Assembly (NCBI RefSeq): GCF_001984055.1
Contig: NZ_LYVO01000011.1
Span: 1 to 64,000, forward strand
Reading direction: 5' to 3'
Origin: Variovorax sp. KK3
Lineage (GTDB): Bacteria; Pseudomonadota; Gammaproteobacteria; Burkholderiales; Burkholderiaceae_C
DNA: 64,000 bases
Notes under the pieces: generated by a model
Databases searched by the model: none
What the model was told of the DNA's origin: nothing
What the model saw: the letters and a program-made list of their open reading frames with translations, nothing else
Translations under genes and position numbers: made by a program
Shown: piece by piece, positions 57,766-64,000 of the stretch
Layout of the letters: each line of letters begins with the position of its first letter
Numbering within the stretch: position 1 is the first letter of the stretch

Positions 57766-60700
57766 ATGACACAGGGCTCCATCCGGATTCGCGGTGCGCG
57801 CCAGCACAATCTCCAGAACCTCGACCTCGACATCCGCACCGGCGAGATGACCGTGGTCACCGGCCCGAGCGGCTCGGGCAAATCGAGCCTCGTGTTCGAC
57901 ACCCTCTATGCCGAAGGCCAGCGCCGCTATGTCGAGACCTTCTCGGCCTATGCCCGCCAGTTCCTCGACCGCATGGACAAGCCCGCGGTCGACAAGGTGG
58001 AGGGCGTTCCGCCCGCCATCGCCATCGACCAGACCAACCCGGTGCGCTCCTCGCGATCGACGGTCGGCACGATGACCGAACTCAACGACCACTTGAAGCT
58101 GCTGTACGCGCGCGCCGCGCAGCTCTTCGACCGCGAGACGGCGCTGCCGGTGCGCCACGATTCGCCGGACTCGATCTATGCCGAGATGGCGGTACGGGCA
58201 GCTGCAACGGGCGATCCGCGCCTGGTGCTGACCTTTCCGGTCGAGCTGCCGGCCGGCACCAGCGCCGATGAAGTGCAGCAGTGGCTGTCGGCCAGCGGCT
58301 TCACGCGTATCCAGGGCGAGCGCGAGGTGGCGACGCCCACCGGGCCGCGCAAGCTGCTCGACGTGGTGGCCGACCGCTTCCGCATGGCCAACACGGAACG
58401 CGCACGCGTGATCGAGGCGATCGAAGTCGCACTCAAGCGCGGCAGCGGAAGGCTGACGGTGCATGCGCTGTCGGCGGACGAAGGCGCGCAGCCCGATGTC
58501 TGGAAGTTCTCCACCGGCCTGCATTGCCCCGAGAGCGACATCCGCTACGCCGACCCGATCCCGTCGATGTTCTCGTTCAACTCGGCCGTGGGCGCCTGCG
58601 AAACCTGCCGCGGCTTCGGCCGTGTGATCGGCGTGGACCTTGGCCTTGTGATTCCCAACGACAAGCTCACGCTGCGCGCGGGTGCCGTCAAGACCATCCA
58701 GACGCCAGCGTGGAAGGAAGCCCAGGACGACCTGATGCGCCACGCCGAGGCGGCCGGCATTCCGCGCGACACGCCCTGGAACAAGCTCACGGCCGAGCAG
58801 CAGGCCTGGGTCATCGACGGCTCGCCGCACTGGAACGGCAAGTGGAACCAGCAGTGGTACGGCGTGCGTCGCTTTTTCGGCTACCTGGAGAGCAAGGCCT
58901 ACAAGATGCACATCCGCGTGCTCTTGTCCAAGTACCGCAGCTACACGCCGTGCCCGGTCTGCGCGGGCGCGCGGCTGAAGCTGGAAAGCCTGCTGTGGCG
59001 CATCGGCGGCAAGCAGGATGCGGATGCGGTGCTACCGCCCGCCAAGCGCTTCATGCCGATGGGCGTGAAGTGGTCGCGCGAACAGTTGGAGGCCCTGCCG
59101 GGGCTGTGCCTGCATGACCTGATGCTGTTGCCGATCGAGCGTCTGCGGCAGTTCTTCGACGGCATCGAGCACCAAGGCAATGGCAACGGCAACGCCGCCA
59201 GCGACGGAGAGGTGCAGGCACTCAAGCTGCTGTTCGAAGAAATCACCACCCGCCTGCGCTACCTGCACGACGTCGGCATCGGCTACCTGACGCTCGACCG
59301 CCAGAGCCGCACGCTGAGCGGCGGCGAAGTGCAGCGCATCAACCTCACGACGGCGCTCGGCACCTCGCTGGTCAACACCCTGTTCGTGCTCGACGAGCCC
59401 AGCATCGGCCTGCACCCGCGCGACATGAATCGCATCACCGAAGCCATGCTGCGCCTGCGCGATGCCGGCAACACGCTGGTGGTGGTCGAGCACGACCCGG
59501 CCGTGATGCTGGCGGCCGACCGCGTGATCGACATGGGCCCCGGCCCCGGCGCACGCGGCGGCCAGATCGTCTTCGACGGCAGTACCGTCGAACTGCGCGG
59601 CGCCGACACGCTCACGGGCCAGTACCTGGGCGGCCGCAAGCAGATCGGCATGGGCTTCAAGCGCATGGTGAGCGAGAACACGGCGCGCCTGATCCTGGAG
59701 GGTGTGCGCGAGCACAACCTGCGCGACATCACGGTGGAGTTTCCGCTCGCGCGCCTGGTCTGCGTGACTGGCGTCAGCGGTTCGGGCAAGTCGACGCTGA
59801 TCCAGGACGTGCTGGCGCCGGCGCTGATGCGGCACTTCGGCAAGGCAACCGAAACGCCCGGCGCGCACGACCGCCTGCTCGGCGCCGAGCAGCTCGGCGA
59901 AGTGGTCTTCGTCGACCAGTCGCCGATCGGCAAGACCGCGCGCTCCAACCCGGCCAGCTACGTGGGCGCCTGGGACGCGGTGCGCGAGATCTTCGCCACC
60001 GCCACGCTGGCGAAGCAGCGCGGCTACACCGCGTCCAAGTTCAGCTTCAACAGCGGCGACGGCCGCTGCCCCACCTGCGGCGGCTCCGGCTTCGAACACG
60101 TGGAGATGCAGTTCCTGTCGGACGTGTACCTGCGCTGCCCCGACTGCGATGGCAAGCGCTATCGGCCGGAAGTGCTCGAGGTGAAGATCGAGCGCGGCGG
60201 GCGCAGCCACAACGTCGCCGACATCCTCGAACTCACCGTGGCCGAGGCGGCGGTGCTGTTCGCCGGCGACCGCGACGTGCTGCGCGTGCTGCAGCCGATC
60301 GTCGACGTCGGGCTGGACTACGTGAAGCTCGGCCAGCCGGTGCCCACGCTGTCCGGCGGCGAGGCGCAGCGCCTCAAGCTCGCAGGCTTCCTGGCCGAAG
60401 CGGCCAAGAACGCCAGCGCCAGCAAGCAACCGCTGGCGCGCAAGGGCACGCTGTTCCTTTTCGACGAGCCGACCACCGGGCTGCACTTCGACGACATCGC
60501 GCGCCTGATGCGCGCGCTGCGCAAGCTGCTCGATGCCGGCCATTCGCTGATCGTGATCGAGCACAACCTCGACGTGATCCGCGCGAGCGACTGGATCATC
60601 GACCTCGGCCCCGAAGGCGGCGAGGGCGGCGGCCTGGTGGTGGCGCAGGGCACGCCCGAGCAGCTGCGCGAAAACCGCGCGTCGCTCACCGGCGCGGCGC

Positions 60701-63657
60701 TGGTCGACTACGAACTGGCCATCGGCCCCGGCGCCTACAAGGTGGCCGAGCGCGCTGCCCGCGCCTATGCGGTGAACGCGCAGCCTGCCCCTGGCCGCGA
60801 CGCGGTACAGATCGTCAATGCGCGCGAGCACAACCTCAAGAACCTGTCGGTGGACATCCCGCGCGGCAAGTTCAGCGTGGTGACCGGCGTCAGCGGCTCG
60901 GGCAAGTCGACGCTGGCCTTCGACATCCTGTTCAACGAAGGGCAGCGCCGCTACCTCGAATCGCTCAACGCCTATGCGCGCAGCATCGTGCAGCCGGCCG
61001 GACGGCCAGAGGTGGATGCGGTCTACGGCATTCCGCCCACGGTGGCGATCGAGCAGCGCCTGTCGCGCGGCGGGCGCAAGAGCACGGTGGGCACCACCAC
61101 CGAGGTCTGGCATTTCCTGCGCCTGCTCTACGTGAAACTCGGCATTCAGCACTGCGTCAACGACGGCGCGGCGGTGCAGCCGCAGACGCCGGACAGCATC
61201 GCCGCGCAGCTGCTGAAGAACTTTCGCGGCCAGCACATCGGCCTGATGGCGCCGCTGGTGAGCAACCGCAAGGGCGTCTACACCGAGCTGGCCGACTGGG
61301 CCCGGCCGCGCGGCTTCACCCATCTGCGGGTGGACGGCGAGTTCCTGCCCACCACCGGCTTTCCGCGCATCGACCGCTTCAAGGAGCACACCATCGAGCT
61401 GCCCGTGGCCAGCCTCGACGTGGAGCCGGCCCGCGAGGCCGAGCTGCGCGAGGCGCTGGCGCGGGCGCTGGAGCACGGCAAGGGCGTGGTGCACGTGCTG
61501 AGCGAACTCACGGGCCTGCGCGGCGCCATGATGGCCGGCGCACCGACGACCGGCATCGGCCGCGTGCAGGTGTTTTCAACCCTGCGCGCCTGCCCGGTCT
61601 GCAGCACCAGCTATGCGGAGCTCGACCCGCGGCTCTTCTCCTACAACAGCAAGCACGGCTGGTGCCCCGATTGCGTGGGCACCGGGGTCAAGCTGACGAA
61701 GGAGCAGCGCAAGGTCTACGACGACTCGGTGATGGCGGAGGACAACCGCGGGCGTGAGCAGACCTTCGCCGAGCCGGAGGCGGAGGACGTGGGAGAGGTG
61801 ACGTGTCCGACCTGCAAGGGGACGCGTTTGAATCCAACGGCGCGCGGCGTCTTGTTCGGCGCGGGTGCCCTTCACCCCAGCCCTCTCCCCAGCGGGGAGA
61901 GGGGGCCGAAGCCGGGCTCCGACTTGCTCCCTCTTCCGCCTGCGGGACAGGGCTGGGGTGAGGGCGGCATCGGCATCACCCAGCTGGCCCGCATGAGCGT
62001 GACCGACATCCGCATCTGGTTCGACAACCTGGCGCTCACGGGCCGCCAGGCCGAGATCGCGCGTGACCTGGTGCCGGAAATCCGTAGCCGCCTCGAGTTC
62101 CTTGAAGAGGTGGGCCTGGGCTACCTGACGCTCGATCGCGGCGCACCTACGCTGTCTGGCGGCGAGGCCCAGCGCATCCGCCTCGCGGCGCAGCTCGGCA
62201 GCAATCTGCAGGGCGTGTGCTACGTGCTCGACGAGCCCACCATCGGCCTGCATGCGCGCGACAACCGCATCCTGCTTGACGCGCTGCACAAGCTGGGCGA
62301 AAAGGGCAACACGCTGGTGGTGGTGGAGCACGACGAAGACACCATCCGGCGCGCCGACCACATCATCGACATCGGCCCCAGCGCCGGCAAGCGCGGCGGC
62401 CGGCTGGTGGCCGAGGGCACGGTGGCCGACCTGGAAGCGGCCGACGATTCGCAGACCGGGCGCTACCTGCGCGATGCGATCCGTCATCCGCTGCAGCCGC
62501 GTCGGCTGGTGCCGCCGCCGGAGCCCGGCGCACCCGACTGGCTGACCGTGCGCGGCGCCTCGATGCACAACCTGCAGGACGTCACGGTGAGCCTGCCGCT
62601 GAAGCGCCTCGTCGTCGTGACCGGCGTCAGCGGCTCCGGCAAGTCCACGCTCGCGCGCGACGTGCTGCTGGACAACGTCCACGCGATCGTCGTGCAGCGC
62701 ATGACCAAGGCCGGCCGCGATGCCGATGCCAAGGGCAAGCGGCCCGCCTGGGCCGGCTGCAGCGCAGTCGAGGGCTACGAGACCGTCGACCGCGTGCTCG
62801 AGGTCGACCAGACGCCGATCGGCAAGACGCCGCGCAGCTGCCCGGCCACCTACATCGGCTTCTGGGACACCATCCGCAAGCTCTTCGCCGATACGCTGGA
62901 GGCCAAGGCGCGCGGCTACGGCCCGGGCCGCTTCAGCTTCAACACCGGCGAAGGCCGCTGCCCCGGCTGCGAAGGCGCGGGCGTGCGTACCATCGAGATG
63001 AGCTTCCTGCCCGACGTCAAGGTGCCTTGCGAGGTCTGCCACGGCGCCCGCTTCAACCCCGAGACGCTGGCCGTGAGCTGGCGCGGCAAGAGCATCGGCG
63101 ACGTGCTGCAGATGGAAGTGGACGAAGCGGTGGCGTTCTTCGCCTCCATGCCCAACATCAGCCATCCGCTGCAGCTGTTGAAAGACGTGGGCCTGGGCTA
63201 CCTGACGCTGGGCCAGCCTTCGCCCACGCTGTCGGGCGGCGAGGCGCAGCGCATCAAGCTGGTGACGGAATTGAGCAAGGTGCGCGACGACGTCACGCGC
63301 CGCGGCAACAAGGCGCCGCACACGCTCTACGTGCTCGACGAGCCCACGGTCGGCCTGCACATGGCCGACGTCGAGAAGCTGATCCACGTGCTGCACCGGC
63401 TGGTGAACGGCGGCCACAGCGTGGTCGTGATCGAGCACGACCTCGACGTGATCGCCGAAGCCGACTGGCTGATCGACCTGGGCCCCGAGGGCGGGGACGG
63501 CGGCGGCCGCGTCGTGGCGGCGGCGGCGCCCGAAGAGGTGGTGCGGCTTCGCACCCACACGGGGGTGGCGCTGGCGCCGGTGCTGGCGCGCGGCGCGCAT
63601 CAGGTGCTGCAGCTGCCGGTGCAGGCGCCGGCCGGCCCGATCCGCAAAGAGGCCTGA
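57766..63657 (+). CDS. uvrA: Double-length UvrA-family excision nuclease ATPase
   Basis: 1963 residues, about twice standard UvrA (about 940), built as two tandem UvrA copies with four ABC modules. Walker A motifs are [10 protein letters not shown] near residue 37 and three GVSGSGKST copies; the four signature motifs are [18 protein letters not shown] (twice followed by IRL/IKL, once by LKL). Paired CxxC zinc modules are present ([41 protein letters not shown]). Residues of about 1366-1400 are an added Pro/Gly-rich segment encoded by a palindromic repeat. It could act as a covalent UvrA dimer in DNA damage recognition; a second standard uvrA elsewhere would be expected. The stop overlaps the next ATG. 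Confidence 0.92.
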   Translation: MTQGSIRIRGARQHNLQNLDLDIRTGEMTVVTGPSGSGKSSLVFDTLYAEGQRRYVETFSAYARQFLDRMDKPAVDKVEGVPPAIAIDQTNPVRSSRSTVGTMTELNDHLKLLYARAAQLFDRETALPVRHDSPDSIYAEMAVRAAATGDPRLVLTFPVELPAGTSADEVQQWLSASGFTRIQGEREVATPTGPRKLLDVVADRFRMANTERARVIEAIEVALKRGSGRLTVHALSADEGAQPDVWKFSTGLHCPESDIRYADPIPSMFSFNSAVGACETCRGFGRVIGVDLGLVIPNDKLTLRAGAVKTIQTPAWKEAQDDLMRHAEAAGIPRDTPWNKLTAEQQAWVIDGSPHWNGKWNQQWYGVRRFFGYLESKAYKMHIRVLLSKYRSYTPCPVCAGARLKLESLLWRIGGKQDADAVLPPAKRFMPMGVKWSREQLEALPGLCLHDLMLLPIERLRQFFDGIEHQGNGNGNAASDGEVQALKLLFEEITTRLRYLHDVGIGYLTLDRQSRTLSGGEVQRINLTTALGTSLVNTLFVLDEPSIGLHPRDMNRITEAMLRLRDAGNTLVVVEHDPAVMLAADRVIDMGPGPGARGGQIVFDGSTVELRGADTLTGQYLGGRKQIGMGFKRMVSENTARLILEGVREHNLRDITVEFPLARLVCVTGVSGSGKSTLIQDVLAPALMRHFGKATETPGAHDRLLGAEQLGEVVFVDQSPIGKTARSNPASYVGAWDAVREIFATATLAKQRGYTASKFSFNSGDGRCPTCGGSGFEHVEMQFLSDVYLRCPDCDGKRYRPEVLEVKIERGGRSHNVADILELTVAEAAVLFAGDRDVLRVLQPIVDVGLDYVKLGQPVPTLSGGEAQRLKLAGFLAEAAKNASASKQPLARKGTLFLFDEPTTGLHFDDIARLMRALRKLLDAGHSLIVIEHNLDVIRASDWIIDLGPEGGEGGGLVVAQGTPEQLRENRASLTGAALVDYELAIGPGAYKVAERAARAYAVNAQPAPGRDAVQIVNAREHNLKNLSVDIPRGKFSVVTGVSGSGKSTLAFDILFNEGQRRYLESLNAYARSIVQPAGRPEVDAVYGIPPTVAIEQRLSRGGRKSTVGTTTEVWHFLRLLYVKLGIQHCVNDGAAVQPQTPDSIAAQLLKNFRGQHIGLMAPLVSNRKGVYTELADWARPRGFTHLRVDGEFLPTTGFPRIDRFKEHTIELPVASLDVEPAREAELREALARALEHGKGVVHVLSELTGLRGAMMAGAPTTGIGRVQVFSTLRACPVCSTSYAELDPRLFSYNSKHGWCPDCVGTGVKLTKEQRKVYDDSVMAEDNRGREQTFAEPEAEDVGEVTCPTCKGTRLNPTARGVLFGAGALHPSPLPSGERGPKPGSDLLPLPPAGQGWGEGGIGITQLARMSVTDIRIWFDNLALTGRQAEIARDLVPEIRSRLEFLEEVGLGYLTLDRGAPTLSGGEAQRIRLAAQLGSNLQGVCYVLDEPTIGLHARDNRILLDALHKLGEKGNTLVVVEHDEDTIRRADHIIDIGPSAGKRGGRLVAEGTVADLEAADDSQTGRYLRDAIRHPLQPRRLVPPPEPGAPDWLTVRGASMHNLQDVTVSLPLKRLVVVTGVSGSGKSTLARDVLLDNVHAIVVQRMTKAGRDADAKGKRPAWAGCSAVEGYETVDRVLEVDQTPIGKTPRSCPATYIGFWDTIRKLFADTLEAKARGYGPGRFSFNTGEGRCPGCEGAGVRTIEMSFLPDVKVPCEVCHGARFNPETLAVSWRGKSIGDVLQMEVDEAVAFFASMPNISHPLQLLKDVGLGYLTLGQPSPTLSGGEAQRIKLVTELSKVRDDVTRRGNKAPHTLYVLDEPTVGLHMADVEKLIHVLHRLVNGGHSVVVIEHDLDVIAEADWLIDLGPEGGDGGGRVVAAAAPEEVVRLRTHTGVALAPVLARGAHQVLQLPVQAPAGPIRKEA
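61868..61965. repeat. Palindromic repeat element inside the uvrA frame
   Basis: CACCCCAGCCCT (61873-61884) and AGGGCTGGGGTG (61949-61960) are exact 12-base inverted arms, and CTCTCCCC/GGGGAGAG (61883-61890/61894-61901) forms an inner hairpin. The text resembles dispersed intergenic repeats of proteobacteria, here read as coding ([20 protein letters not shown]). It sits between the zinc and signature parts of the third UvrA module. Confidence 0.75.
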
Positions 63658-64000
63658 TGCGCGTCGTCCACAACGCGCGGCATGCGCTGCACCACGGCAA
63701 GGTGGAGATGTTCCGTGGCGAGCTGGTGCCTTGCTTCGAAGTGCCGGCGCGGGTGGACGACGTTCTGGCCGAGCTCGAGCGCCGCGGGTTCGGCACGGTG
63801 GAGGCGCCGGCTGAGATCGACGACGCGGCGCTGGCGCGCGTGCATGCGCCGCGGTACCTGCAGTTCCTGGCGGGCGCGTGGGACGAATGGGTCGCGCTCG
63901 ATCCGGCCAATGCGCAGCGCGATGCATTGCCTTCCTACTGGCCGATTCGCAGCTTTCGCCACGACGTGCTGCCGGCCAGCTTCCCGGCGCGGCTGGGCCT
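63657..64000 (+). CDS. Acetylpolyamine amidohydrolase / histone deacetylase family (5' part)
   Basis: The frame from ATG 63657 is open to the window end. Its start, [20 protein letters not shown], followed by GELVPCFEVPARVDDVLAELERRGFG, matches the N-terminus of acetylpolyamine amidohydrolases, zinc enzymes that deacetylate polyamines and related molecules. The zinc-site motifs lie further on and are outside the window. The ATG overlaps the uvrA stop by one base, so it is probably co-transcribed. Confidence 0.8.
   Translation, partial: MRVVHNARHALHHGKVEMFRGELVPCFEVPARVDDVLAELERRGFGTVEAPAEIDDAALARVHAPRYLQFLAGAWDEWVALDPANAQRDALPSYWPIRSFRHDVLPASFPARLG

Noticed and set aside
59032..63927. Long reverse-strand frames across uvrA
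   Set aside because: Antisense shadows with Ala/Arg/His-rich composition, as expected of high-GC third positions.

Overview
The window is a high-GC, densely packed chromosomal segment, almost certainly from a Comamonadaceae betaproteobacterium close to Variovorax. Three things point there: a secreted carboxypeptidase-G2-like M20 peptidase, a LiuR-type regulator with a complete leucine-degradation gene set, and -10 boxes of the TAGAAT/TAAAAT type. I see no rRNA, tRNA, CRISPR array, insertion sequence or prophage. No gap between genes exceeds 300 bases.

Layout. Positions 1-5600 hold a truncated fadD, an anchored lipase, a PheC-like periplasmic lipoprotein, HppD (tyrosine breakdown) and a GNAT acetyltransferase. 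Positions 5.6-15 kb are housekeeping: corC-lnt (overlapping), a periplasmic asparaginase, glyQ-glyS, gmhB-plsC and a DUF45 peptidase. Positions 15-20.5 kb lie on the minus strand: an SDR enzyme, a hybrid sensor kinase with its LuxR-type regulator, an RluA-type pseudouridine synthase and an LRR protein kinase. Positions 20.5-34.5 kb hold a metallo-hydrolase divergent from a LiuR-like MerR regulator, then can, aceK, a thiolase, an unknown protein, the M20 peptidase, an acyl-CoA dehydrogenase, ychJ, DUF3047, a DedA-rhodanese fusion, thiC behind a TPP riboswitch, and a HAD phosphatase.

Positions 36-52 kb form the leucine/isovalerate catabolic cluster: liuA, an acyl-CoA synthetase, liuB, a DinB protein, liuC, DUF4126, then a complete bioA-bioF-bioD-bioB set, then liuD (a biotin-dependent subunit) and, after a short low-GC interruption, ghrA-like and the HMG-CoA lyase gene. 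The products convert isovaleryl-CoA through 3-methylcrotonyl-, 3-methylglutaconyl- and HMG-CoA to acetyl-CoA and acetoacetate, and the inserted biotin genes make the cofactor of LiuB/LiuD. Positions 52-64 kb hold a four-gene overlapping run, an MHS-type transporter, a 49-residue membrane protein, two tandem ABC solute-binding proteins, a double-length uvrA and the start of an acetylpolyamine-amidohydrolase-like gene.

Most notable: a dispersed-repeat-like palindromic element read in frame inside uvrA; a low-GC island with an orphan gene in the liu cluster; a GmhB homologue with Asn in place of the second catalytic Asp; and several strong palindromic operator candidates. I did not find a clearly new multi-gene system. 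The island gene and the LRR kinase are the least explained parts.
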